From contig OZ024860.1 of assembly GCA_964017155.1 (NCBI GenBank), positions 47,726,752-47,790,751 on the forward strand: 64,000 nt of DNA. Direction: 5' to 3'. The DNA is from Oasisia sp. SBJ-2009. Taxonomy: Eukaryota > Annelida > Polychaeta > Sabellida > Siboglinidae. The notes under the pieces were generated by a model, which was not told where the DNA came from, did no database searches, and was given only the letters and a program-made list of their open reading frames with translations. The number at the start of each line of letters is the position of its first letter. Position 1 is the first letter of the stretch. A program made the translations under genes and the position numbers. Positions 46,097 through 57,599 of this stretch are shown one piece after another.

Positions 46097-46200
46097 ATAT
46101 ACATACACATTACACCTCCTGAACACTTACGTATGAGTTTACGTCACCTTTGACCCCTTTCCAGTAATATCGCTGGGTTAAAATTAATTACATACAGTTT

Positions 46201-47157
46201 GTAGGGGAAGGACGGTTAAAGGTGGCCCATCAGCCAAAGTGGGCCCCATCTGTCACAGCATTCCTGGTAAGCAATGCAGTCAAAGCAACGGTAGTAGTAT
46301 TTACAGACCCTCCATATGACACACTTCAACGTTGTATTTGTTTCTTTGGCACGAATGCAAATCAAATTTGTGTTGTAGGTACTTTTCTTAAAATAATTGA
46401 TGTGCCTTACCATAATGACCACCTTTTCATAAATTATCAGGCTACATAACAGTAACTGTGGTATAGGGAGCAATATGCCATAGTTAGTTAAATTAACAAT
46501 TTCAGTTTGAAGTGAATAAACACAATAATCCCAAAATGCTGTCCGCCCGATAATCTATGGCAGAGGCAAAAGTGGGCCCCATGGGGCTACAGTGCGCCAA
46601 GCTACAGAGGTACGACCTGGAACATTGCTGGCAGTCATCACAAGAAACAAGTCGAGGTCACAGCAAGACTGGTACTGTGCCTACAACCAACTGTTTCAGA
46701 GATGAGAAGGCACACAAAAGCTGAGACCGTAAAAAACATAGAAGGAAGACTACGATGCTACGCCTTATCTGTGATATTCGTAAATTTGTATTCCAACAGC
46801 AGAACACGCCAAAAATCGATGTTTGGTTGGGAGTGTGGGTGGTGGACACACCATGTGTACGTCGAGTATGAGTGTGGCAGGTTATGTGCAAGATTTGCTT
46901 CAACGATTATGTGTCATTGCATAGCATTGTGAGGGGGCCCACTTTGGCCTCCATGTTTTAAGAAATAATAAAATGAGTGTCTATTTAAAACTTGTCTAAC
47001 GTATTATATTTATTAAGATAGAGTAACCTGACTGTGCATGTATGTAGTCAATATACATAGGTGGGTATTATAGCAAAAAATTTCAATTGTTGTACATTAC
47101 TGTCAAATTAAGGTTGATCAGGGCTTAAGGAGCCCATTTTACCCGCCCTTCCCCTAC
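46201..47157. mobile_element. 0.96-kb nonautonomous DNA element with GTAGGGGAAGG inverted ends
   Basis: Left end GTAGGGGAAGGACGGTTAAA and right end, inverted, GTAGGGGAAGGGCGGGTAAA are imperfect inverted repeats of about 30 bp continuing into GG(T/C)CCAT-like sequence. No transposase. Internal phrases AAGTGGGCCCC recur. No target duplication can be assigned. It is absent from the second element copy. Confidence 0.75.
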
Positions 47158-48973
47158 TAGTCAGTTATTAATTGTAAAGAGCACTCCTAATCTGTTGTCA
47201 TTTCTGATGTTACAGTGTAGGCCACTTGATTTGCTGCAGCATTCGTAATAGACATAATATATTAGTTATAATAAATGTGAATAAATGTGTTGATATATAA
47301 ATAAATAATTATGCTTGTTATTGTCCTCATTGGTGCTACTTTAAATTAAGAAATGGCTTTTCCTTCCCTATACATTTTATGTTCCCCAGCCCACATACCA
47401 CAACTGCATTTCATGATAAATCCTTACAAGTGATTGATGATGATGACGTTTTCTTAGGCAGGACCACCCAGTGAACTAGTCAGTTGACATTATTAATACG
47501 ATTAGCAGTTCATTGATGTATATAATTCCCTGTAATACACGAGCAGTTTCTGTAACCATAATGTGAGGTAAAATTGTTTAATGATTACATAAATTCCATG
47601 ACGGTGGCTGTATAAATATATGCTTAACTTTTATTTCAGTGACTGCATCATTAGTAAAGTGAATTTTTAAATCATACTTTCTTAAATGACGTTTTAGTTT
47701 TATGTATTTTAGCCTTCTATATTCTTATATGTTTATTAATTATGTTTTCATTAATCTGTTTACATGGCACTTTGGTAATGTAGAGTTAATTTTCGTCATA
47801 TATTTAAGTAATTATTTTTTAATGAATACCTACTACATGTATATGTAAAACGGCCTGAGTAGTTTTAACTAGATTTGCACTATATAAGTATACTTATTTA
47901 TTTATTTTATGATGTAAATCAGTTGACAGATTTTAATTGGATTATATATGTATATGCAATTGATGCGTAAACTGTTGCATCAATGACATTCGTTTTAATG
48001 AAATGTCAACCTATGAAGGAAATAATATGCGCAGATGCAATGTATCAGACAATAGCCCATGCCAGGGGTAATTGTGCACAAAGGCATTTACCTGGCAGAT
48101 TTGAACTGCCAACATAAGTCAATACATTAGCATCTACTCTTTATTTACCAGTGTTATAATTTAGCATAAAATTACTGGGGGCCAGCAGGACCCCAACTTT
48201 TCATGCAAAATCAAAGGGACACAAAGAGTGGGGACCATCCAAACAAAATGCACTTTTATGTCATATTGTAATTCTATAAATTTATTCAACACAATTAACA
48301 TGCCACAAACATCATGGCTATAGCCTATGTAGCAGCTTCATTAGTAAATTCTGATGATCATTTCAAGAGATCATTGGAGGGTTGCGTCTTCATTTTCCTC
48401 TTAATCAGAGCTGCTTGAAACTGGTAGTTCTCCCTCTTTGGTCTGCCTGTCCACCTCGCAACCCCTTGTCAGTCAATGTTAACCCTGACGAAGGGCAGCA
48501 ATCGACTGCACCCACAGCGTCCAGTGTAATTTACTGATAAAGTGAATAACGACATTTCTTTGCTTTGGCCTCTGGGATAGAAGTTGTAAGGCCATTATTT
48601 ATAAATGTTACAGATTTTTAATGTGTATCATTGTTTGCAGTCTGATATGTTTGCTCAGGCCCAATGAGTTGGACATCTCAGGAACCTGACACTAAATGTG
48701 GGACCCCCACCCAGGCACCTGCTGACCCTTTACCAACCTCTAAATGCCTGTGTGGGTGTGTGGTTTGTCAAATGAATTTTATAATCAGGCAGCATAGTCT
48801 TCAGATTTAGCATAATTGTTACATTTAAAAGTGCTAAACTGTAACCCCAAGTCATCACGTGCCTTACATGTTTCAGATTGATCATTAATAGATATTTTAT
48901 ATATAAGAAGTGTTGAAATACCCAAAAAGTCACATGTATCGCCATGTTGGAATTGCTCAAAACTAAGCACACA

Positions 48974-49017
<44 letters not shown>

Positions 49018-49023
49018 CACACG

Positions 49024-49070
<47 letters not shown>

Positions 49071-49504
49071 TATTACTGCAAGAGTTGAACAATCACATGG
49101 TGTACTGGTATATAATAAATCATGGTTATAATTATTATCTGAAAACTATGTTGTTTTAAAAAACATACATTAAACATCATGTCTGGTAAATAACATTTCA
49201 AGCACAGCAGTTATTGCTACAACCACATATCAGTACATATATCCTAAGGCTAAGCAGCTGTATATATTATACTAATTGTAAGGTAATCTTATACTTATGG
49301 AATATGAAGTTAGGTCTATCCCCACTGAACTCACGCCATCTAGCAAGTCCAAGACCAAGTCTAATATGAAAACTAATGAATGTATACGCGTGCACATCGT
49401 GACTTTTGTTTAGATAAATGACAGTAATTTAAATGTTTGATCACAGGGTAATTTTTTGCAGCATACGTGTAATAAATTCACGATGTGCATTTAACTTGAC
49501 AGAT
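47158..49504. other. Element interior, mostly non-coding
   Basis: AT-rich sequence without intact frames. On the minus strand at about 48535-48380 decayed coding-like phrases occur (TGRCGCSRLLPF; then, in another frame, RGCEVDRQTKEGEL and SSSSD before a stop). These recall the Cys-rich tail of some transposon proteins, but this is weak. A CGCA/CA microsatellite occupies 48968-49070. Confidence 0.4.
48968..49070. repeat. (CGCA)n/(CA)n microsatellite
   Basis: CGCA units for about 50 bp, then CA units. Confidence 0.93.
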
Positions 49505-49661
49505 CAGTTGTCACTCGTGATTTATTATGTAGCACTGTCGCCGCAGGCGTCATGAACTCAGACATTCAGGCACGGGGTCAAAGTTGATCGGCCACCTGAG
49601 GTCACCTGAGGTTACGCCAGTTCGGCGCGCATGTGCATACGTGGAACGACGTTTTGGATCT

Positions 49662-49790
49662 CTCGACGTTGCACACCGTCGCGCTAACCTTCGCCATGAA
49701 CCGCTAACCTTTGACATGAACCGCTAACCTTTTGACATGAACTGCTAACCTTCGACGTGCTGGACTGCATCAACGTGCTGGACCGCGACA
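49662..49790. repeat. Right terminal inverted repeat (129 bp)
   Basis: Exact inverse of 41106-41234 by my reading. The inner extension 49505-49661 is also found at about 61585-61757. Confidence 0.9.
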
Positions 49791-50060
49791 CCGGCAGTTG
49801 TGATTTAAACATCTGGCTCTCAACATTGTCATTGGGGACTGTGTATCCTACGTGAATCGGAGAATCACGTTAATGTCGGTCCCGTCTCAATTTGGGACGT
49901 AAAAGAACCACTGAGGACGACATGCACCCTGGCAGTGACCATCCTCAGTGACTCCTGCGTTAGCCCAAGATTGGGCTGTTTGGAGTTAATAACCTGATAA
50001 CTGATAACGATACATGGCGAGACTCTGCGCGACTGGATCTGATTGGGGACTGGACACAAA
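49791..50060 (+). repeat. Possible SINE tail
   Basis: GGGACGTAAAAGAACCACTG and nearby sequence resemble the body of tRNA-SINEs in aquatic invertebrates. If so, the 8.7-kb element is inserted in a SINE whose head is at 41056-41105. The B box is not visible, so this is tentative. Confidence 0.35.
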
Positions 50061-50708
50061 ATAATACTGTAGCGATGGATGACAGTTGTTACTTCCGACT
50101 GATGAATATTAGGAAAATCAGGTCGTAAATATCTTGTGTTATACCTTTCTTATCTTAATTGGCCGATTTAATATTGTGTTTACCACACTATCATAGACAT
50201 ATAGCGATTTACGTAGTGAAGATAATAGACAGTCAAATAGACACGGTTTTAGGCCGTATGTGTCTTTTACAGGATTTTTGCATTTTACATTGCTGTACAT
50301 TGTGGTTTCGATAAGCACTTATATCTGACAAGTTGTCTATATGGACATAATCATAACCCATGTTTGCCCCCAAGCAGATTGTACTGCGCGAAATATGGCA
50401 CTCTTCATTATTAGTCAAGATCGCCAAACGGAAGTACTAGTCGGCGATGCCATGGCAACAACCATAATAATCGATTACAATTCATGATGTCCGTGATCAT
50501 TGTCCCCGGCAAAGTGTTACATTCCTTCTGCTTGTAATAATCCTTCGGATAATATAACTGAAATACGCTATTTGGGAGCAGTTCGATTATTACAAACAAA
50601 AATAAAACAAAGTCCTATATGCTAACGTGGAGAATATGGACTTCCTGCCCCTGACTGCCCCCAGCCTTGTTTTCGCGCGCGAGACATACACGGCTTATTG
50701 TGAACACG

Positions 50709-50850
<142 letters not shown>

Positions 50851-52224
50851 AGATAGAGATAACTGCCCGATATATACGATTGTGTACACGATTATATAAT
50901 CATTTGTAAAGAATGTTCACCTTAGTGGTGGAACATGTACAGGTACACCCTAACGTTTAATATCATAACACAGAAATATTAGTATCAGTTTTCATTCAAT
51001 GTAATTTCAATTACACGTGTTGGGCATGGCATACTGGAATGCTGTGCAACATCCAGCGAACAGAATAAGACTGTCAAATATGTTAATGTCCCAATGATAT
51101 ATCATGTCCATACTAATGAATTGACATGAACACCGTCGGATTACACCCTGTTGAATATAGAGTATATTATAACAAAATTAAATCTCACCAACATGTTTAA
51201 GTTTACGACTCTACACTTTTTTCTATTTCCACTTTTTGCACTAATTATAGTCTTCATTATATCAAGGTATCTGATTACATTATATACATGTCCAATTTCA
51301 ACTGTCACCGAAAATATGGTGTAGTTTACGTGTTGAATTCAAGAAGGGCCAAACTATATCAATTGAGCCCTTTTTAAATTGACATTTGAATACTTTCTCC
51401 CTACAGAACAACAGCAGTTCTATAACTCTAAGTTGATGCTATGATGAAAGGATTGCTAAGGTATGGTAGAAGAGAAATGAGGTAGCATAGGCAAAAAACA
51501 AAAGAAAACGAATTAATGTTGAATTAATATAGTATGTCAATACAAAGAATATGAGTGAAGGCCATACAAGTGCCAGTAAATGCAGGCAAGTCGCTAACCT
51601 CAATGCATACAGTACTTTACACTTAAGTGTCCCCGAACTAGGCAAGGGCAGTTATAAGCCATTGGTTTATATTGCGATTGCTAAGTTTCTATCATAACCT
51701 TACAGGTGTGACGAATCCCTTTTAAAGCGTATTGTTAATAGAAACACCAATCTATAAATTGCAGGCCATAGTATCCATAAATAGAGCTCCTGGTACCTTT
51801 GCTAATAACAAAACGACTGTCTCAATTGCCGACATGTGTACATGCATCGAGGCTTCCTGGCGACGTTCGGTGAAATAGATTCCCATAATGCAGAGGATGC
51901 ACATTGAGACGGCACCCCAAAGCTCACTACATTATCTACTAGCAGGAATACCAATATATTTACAAGGTTAAGTGTGGTAATGAGGGTAATATGATGTGTC
52001 GTGTAAGTTTTGCAAGTTTCAACGGAATAGTTACAACGCGTCTATGCCTCGTCGCTGCAAGTGTGGCAGAAGATATTCCCTGAAAGACAAATGAGGCACA
52101 CACAAGCGATGTATTTAATACGATCTGAGAGACAAGGTGGATGCACGTTTCTGTGTTTCACACTATGCAAGACATGATATTAAGCGACGTAATTTTACCT
52201 CTGAATTATGTATGAAATATATTG

Positions 52225-52227
<3 letters not shown>

Positions 52228-52293
<66 letters not shown>

Positions 52294-52438
52294 ATTGTGT
52301 TTACTTGTGATTATGCTGCCAACACTGCAACTCAGTAAACATTTGTAACGATATGTAACAAGTATGTACTTGATTATTTATTTCTTTTTGTATGCCCATA
52401 TATGAGTATTTGTTGAGTGTATATTGAGTATTTATTGA

Positions 52439-52486
<48 letters not shown>
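52228..52486. repeat. Two (TA)n tracts
   Basis: Tracts of about 60 and 49 bp, separated by 150 bp of AT-rich DNA with repeated TTGAGTATAT/TTATTGAGTAT phrases. Confidence 0.92.
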
Positions 52487-52490
<4 letters not shown>

Positions 52491-53559
52491 TATAACATAT
52501 TAATAATTTAACCTCAAGCCTGTCTAACTAACTTTCTCATTTTATGAACGTGTGATGATGGACCGCCACACTGGATTAAGAAATTGATGCGTCGTTATGT
52601 AACCCAAATTTGTGCGTGGTCCAGTTCCATGACAATTTGACCTTGTTATTTTGCATCTACCGTTTGAATTCTTCAGGAGTAGTTATGTCGAACTGACAAC
52701 TGTAACTGTTAATAAACTGGGCTGCCATGTCATAGTTCAGGCTGTGCCTATGACACTAAATGACTATGCCTATGGGGGTGCCACAAAATCCAGAAATGTA
52801 CATATATATGAACACTTAAATTTGACTATTAGCGATAGTATCATATTTACCATATTTCATTCTGCGATTATGGATTACACTATTAATCATTGCAGTATTG
52901 ACAATTTACACTGTGCGTTATGAAACATTCTCCACAATGAACGTGTTTCTATATCAATCCCAAAATATAGCTCCACCCATCCAAATGTGTTGCATAATTT
53001 ACAAATAAAAGCAGTACGAATTTAATGTTAACGTTTCAATTAGTTTGTTATAATGGAGTAGCATTATTTGAGAAGAGAAACATAAATGTTATCCTTTACC
53101 AGCACTGATATAGTTGTATTGGCTTATGGTGTTTATTTATAGTTATTTATGCACATGTCATGTGGATGGATACCCATCCATTTTAATTTTAACAAGTGCA
53201 GACTGGATATGACAGGTCAAAGCATAGCGGTTCATGTCAAAGGTTAGCGCGACGTTTCGGCCCCCCAGTCTCGAATGTATATCCGGTCCAGGATGTCGTT
53301 CCACCTCGTTTTGAGTGTTGTTTAAGGAGTTTGTGCATGCATGTCAAAGGACAACATCTACGGTAACCAGCGTAAACACGGTGACTGCCGAATTAACCTA
53401 CGCGTGAACCATGTATATTATAGTTTATGTTAATCATTTATTGATGCTCTTCCTTTCTTGCAATTATTATAAATAAACATAACAAAACCTCAAAATTAGC
53501 GGTACTTGTAATAATATACAAACAGTGTTTCCTTAATGTTCTTGTTTCAGAGCTTTGTG

Positions 53560-53790
53560 CATGTTATGACTTCGTTACAGCCATGGTTTTCAGTGCAACG
53601 TTAAATACAAATCCCCGCGTTTTCGTGACGCCGCGCACGCGCGAACGCGCACACGCGCACACACGCACACATATATACGACAGATTAGGGTGTAAGTGAC
53701 TGTCTATTAGCTGAATGTATTTGATGTAACGAACCCGATTTGGCATTGTTTGTAGGCAGGCCCTATATTTTGAATACAAATTAAAATAAA
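53560..53790 (-). pseudogene. Decayed counterpart of the conserved open segment at 41.35 kb
   Basis: Minus-strand reading gives IKYIQLIDSHLHPNL and TKTRGFVFN, split by a (CGCA)n-like insertion. It is in opposite orientation to the first copy, within an inverted block. Confidence 0.4.
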
Positions 53791-54432
53791 GCTGTAATAT
53801 GGGTACATACGGTTTAAATTGTGTATGTGATGTGGAGGGCCCATAGGGGTAGTGTGTAGAATAAATTCATCAGGGGATGGGTATGAATCACAATTTTATA
53901 ATGGCATATATGTTTGCGTCTATTCTGCATGTAAGGAACAAACCTTTTAATGGCATATATTTGCGTCTCTTTTGCATGTATGGAACACACTTTTATAGTG
54001 GTCCTATTGGAACATTTTGTAGAATTGTATATTTTGTTATTCAAAAACGCTCTTTCCTCCACCAGTTTAGCAAAAATTAGCTTAGCATTGCAGTATATAA
54101 ATCCCATTGAGGTGCTTCAAGATCAGTACAATATCCAAACAGTTGTTTTTACCAACACAACTCAGCAATAATTTAATAACATATTTTGGGAAATGAGTCA
54201 TGTATTCAAGACTTACATAACTTTATTATTATGTCAACTGGTATATGTATGTGTCACATAACTGTTCAATTGTAGTGATACATAAAATGCAAACAATATC
54301 ATTCACAACAAAATAAGTTATTTGTATAATACCATTGCATTTAAAACAATGTGATTACTTTCACTGATTTATGAAATCATACAGCAACGCCTGACGAAAA
54401 TAAATAACGTCAGCCTGCTATATTTGGCTTGT

Positions 54433-54957
54433 CTAAGTTCCGTTGCAGGTGGCCTTTGCGTACTGAAATATATATACACATTATTGTTAATATTTCCCCG
54501 TGTTAACAACACATTCATCTGAATACCTTGTTATGGTAATATTGTTACTAAAATCGGTTTTTGTTTGGTCGGTTAAATATAACAACACTTCACACAGTAG
54601 TAAAATAATATAAATGACAAGATATGTGTATTTTAAGCTTTGAACAGAGCACACATGTCAAAATGATGACGTTTTCTTTCCAAAATCAGTAGCGGACGTT
54701 CCTCTGTAACTGTGTTTACAGCACCATGCAGAGGACTGACACTTTTTTAAAATTAGTATTGTCTGAATAATTACATTATAATTTCTAAATCGAAGTAATA
54801 GTACGACGTAACTCGTCCTCAAATGATGCTCACCATCAATGTGAATACCCCGCAACTGTGGTTGTCCTGCTGCTGGCCACATATAGTTTTTATTGGTGTC
54901 CAATTGTGTCCTGACAAGGCTAACCATTTACAACGCCAACGGACATCTGTGTATTTC
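54433..54957 (-). pseudogene. Ulp1-like protease, dead copy (two exons)
   Basis: Exon 54957-54834 is open and keeps the Gln/Cys catalytic block CGQQQDNHSCGVF, with six extra bases compared with the first copy. The terminal exon begins at 54462 with YAKATCNG but reaches a TAG at 54435. The exon with catalytic His and Asp is missing (the region equivalent to 44845-45310 is deleted). A remnant of the upstream exon at about 61105-60970 has lost its acceptor AG and carries TGA where the first copy has Trp. It cannot make an active protease. Confidence 0.85.
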
Positions 54958-55473
54958 CTGGAATCAGAGCATACATTTGCTCACATTAAAACCCAAACTT
55001 ATTGATTCAGAAACAATATCCATACTAATCCACTCACTAAACAGTTTACTGAAAATAAAGCGATTTGGTGATGTAATGGCTGATTAAAGGCCACGTGATA
55101 TAACCTACATAGACATAGTCATGCAAAAAACAAATCACTATGACAACAAAAAACATGGCTGAAAGGGTAGAAACCACCAAGACTGAAGCAGGCAACAATC
55201 CAAGTCTTCCCTGTTTTACTACACCAGTGATAACATGGGTATGTGAACAAGTTGTATCCAGTGATATTAAAAATGCAGAATACACATGTAAGGGTAAAGG
55301 TGGGTGTTTATATAACACAATATCCAATCTTCAGGATTGCTCAAAGCACTTGCACAGGTAGCTAATGCAGTGATTTTAGAAGCGGCATTGAGCGAGAAAA
55401 ACGATGAGAACGCGTGACTACCCTGGCCTTGCTAAACAACTTTGGACACGCTGATATCGATCATGCTGATATC

Positions 55474-56211
55474 ATGAACACCATCATCAACATAGTGAGT
55501 GCCGCTATTGTTAGAAAGCTGTTGGACAATCCGTCATTTTTGGACACGTTAGCAAAAACGATTATTAGCAGCGGTCTCATGAACGAGGTAAAACAGGAAC
55601 TGTACGACTTCTGTGCCCTCGATAACGGACGAACGACCGACGAGGTCCGTAATCTGGAACAACGTGTGGCGTCGTTAGAAACTACAAACAAGTCACTACG
55701 CGACGACAGTGATACCCAAGAACAGGACAGCCGGCGTAACTGCCTACTGTTCCACGGCATCCCAAAGGATCAGAAGAGCACGACCGAGGCAGTACTGTCG
55801 CTGTGCAATAATAAATTGGGCTTGAAACTGACAAGCAGTGACATCGACCGGAGCCACCGTCTCGGTTATCGCAGCGCCAAGCCGACCGCAACTTTTGCCG
55901 CAAGTGCAGCCACAAGCACAGGTCGGTCTACACCTGACAAGCCACGACCGATCATCGTGAAATTGAGAGAATATGAAACGCGCAGATCCATCTTCAGTGC
56001 GAAGCGCAAGCTGAAGGGAACGAGGTATGTCGTGTCAGAAAACCTCACTAAACGTAGGTCTTATCTTCTACGAATGGCGAGAACGATCGAAGGCGTGACG
56101 TCAACATGGATAATAGATGGCCGAATCATCTGCCTGCTCATAATCGGCAACAAAGAAATCATACAAATAGATGCTGACCTAGACAGGGTTAGATCAATGT
56201 GCAAGCGCTGA
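55474..56211 (+). CDS. LINE ORF1 protein, RRM-like (transposase_22-type), intact
   Basis: 245 codons from ATG at 55474 to TGA at 56209, uninterrupted. It has an N-terminal helix (NTIINIVSAAIVRKLL), a predicted coiled coil (EVRNLEQRVASLETTNKSLR), then RRNCLLFHGIPK, which starts an RRM-like fold as in L1-type ORF1p. A C-terminal basic region follows (KRKLKGTRYVVSENLTKRR). ORF1p of this type trimerises and binds its own RNA. The frame is open upstream to a TGA at 55405, so ATG 55474 is the first available start. Confidence 0.85.
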   Translation: MNTIINIVSAAIVRKLLDNPSFLDTLAKTIISSGLMNEVKQELYDFCALDNGRTTDEVRNLEQRVASLETTNKSLRDDSDTQEQDSRRNCLLFHGIPKDQKSTTEAVLSLCNNKLGLKLTSSDIDRSHRLGYRSAKPTATFAASAATSTGRSTPDKPRPIIVKLREYETRRSIFSAKRKLKGTRYVVSENLTKRRSYLLRMARTIEGVTSTWIIDGRIICLLIIGNKEIIQIDADLDRVRSMCKR

Positions 56212-56515
56212 AATGACTACTGAATGACACTTGTGTAGTACTAAATTCATTTAGCCATGGCTGTTACTGTAAAAAGAGACTTACAGTCCTTAAATATTAT
56301 GTTAGTAATTGTATGGACTGTTTTCTCTTTTAGTATCGTCTACCTTATATCAGAAATTCTACAAATGTTGATGGACAATTTACTCACAATCTGTGTGGAT
56401 CATTTGTTTTGTGAACAAAATGGTATGGACTCTCTGTTTTACATGTGTGATATCACAAATTCAACAAATAGTTGTATTATTCATGTATACTTTGTAGTAT
56501 TATTGCACTTCCTTT

Positions 56516-56770
56516 ATGATCCAAATGATGCCTAATACCCAGATCAAATTAGATTCATGTCAAATATGTAATCAAATACTAAATAATATTGCCGTAAAAT
56601 GTGACCTGTGTGAAGCAGTTTTTCATAAACGTTGTGCAAACTTAACACAACAACAATTAAGACTAATACATTGTAAACATTTAAATTATCTTTGTATATC
56701 ATGTTGTGAAGTATGTCCCTTTCAGGAAATCAGTGATGATGAATTTGTTTATGAATTTGTTTCTGTTTAA
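56516..56770 (+). CDS. PHD-like zinc finger at the start of LINE ORF2
   Basis: 84 codons with Cys/His spacing CQICNQ, CDLCEAVFHKRC, HLNYLCISCC, the C4HC3 arrangement of PHD fingers. These are found N-terminal to the endonuclease in some jockey/CR1-group LINEs. It is separated from the endonuclease by a stop at 56768, so ORF2 is interrupted here. Confidence 0.75.
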   Translation: MIQMMPNTQIKLDSCQICNQILNNIAVKCDLCEAVFHKRCANLTQQQLRLIHCKHLNYLCISCCEVCPFQEISDDEFVYEFVSV

Positions 56771-56885
56771 GATACTTGTGACAATTATAAATGAATGGAT
56801 AGATGTTCACAATTTAATTTAAATTCTTTCAATTACTCAGAATGTAGTCCTGAGAATTTTGGAAATGACATAGATCCAAACAAAA

Positions 56886-57478
56886 ATGTACAATAACATA
56901 TCAAAATGTAAGTATTGTACTGACTTACTATTAAATGAGGAAATTGGTGGGGTTAATGGATTGTCGTTTATACATTTTAATGCCAGAAGTCTAAAAACAA
57001 ATTTTCACAAGATAAAAGACTATATTTTTGAAATAAATGTTAAATTTGATATAATTGTTATAATTGAAACATGGATATAACCAAGCTTAATTAGTGATTT
57101 TAATATAACGAAGTATGATGCATTTCATATCACAAGGGGTACCCGAAGAGGGGGTTGTGTTGCTCTATACATAAACAAAACATATCAGGCGCACTGACAG
57201 AAAGTAAATCGTTTGTAGTAGAACATATTCTTGAATGTGTTACTGTAGAATTAACCTTAGAGAACCACACAAATGTTGTAGTTAGTTGTATTTACAGAAA
57301 ACCAGGATCACCGATAGTTACATGTTGTGAAAACTTAGAACTTAACTTAAGTGATGTTAAATCTATTAAAACAATATTTGTGTGTGGTGACTTTAACATA
57401 GATTTATTAAAACCTGAGACCCATAATACTATTAACAGTTTCTACACACAGTTTAGGTCTTTACCAGCTAATAGATAA
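56886..57478 (+). pseudogene. LINE ORF2 APE endonuclease, interrupted
   Basis: Reads LSFIHFNARSLKTNF and FDIIVIIETWI (the ITETW block with Ile replacing Thr), then stop TAA (57078), then RGGCVALYINK, VVVSCIYRKPG and IFVCGDFNIDLL (the catalytic GDFN block). Stops and frameshifts separate the pieces. Confidence 0.85.
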
Positions 57479-57599
57479 GCCTACCAAGATCACAGATAGC
57501 TCAACTACATTAATAGATAACATATTCACAAATAAATTACGCTTCAACCTAACTAGTGGTATCATATTCAATGATATTAGTGATCATTTACCAATTTCT

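Larger units (their letters stand above)
41106..49790. mobile_element. 8.7-kb DNA element with identical 129-bp inverted termini and a Ulp1-type protease gene
   Basis: Terminal inverted repeats 41106-41234 and 49662-49790 are identical by my base-by-base reading. Weaker inverted similarity continues inward on both sides (GTTCATGAC.CC.GCGGCGACAGTG-TACATAATAAATCA), the left side lacking about 85 bp. Each terminus contains three to four tandem copies of an approximately 21-bp unit, GGTTAGCGGTTCATGTCAAA. Cargo: a minus-strand C48 peptidase gene (43968-45849), a 5'-truncated LINE (41.63-43.43 kb), a tRNA-SINE and a nested 0.96-kb element. A rearranged second copy is at 53.2-61.76 kb. The protease plus long termini recall KDZ/Zisupton-like or other Ulp1-carrying DNA transposons, but no transposase domain was recognised and the superfamily is open. 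No target-site duplication is apparent. Confidence 0.8.

Noticed and set aside
52651..52923. 90-codon plus-strand frame
   Set aside because: No domain, no splice logic and ordinary AT-rich composition; treated as chance.
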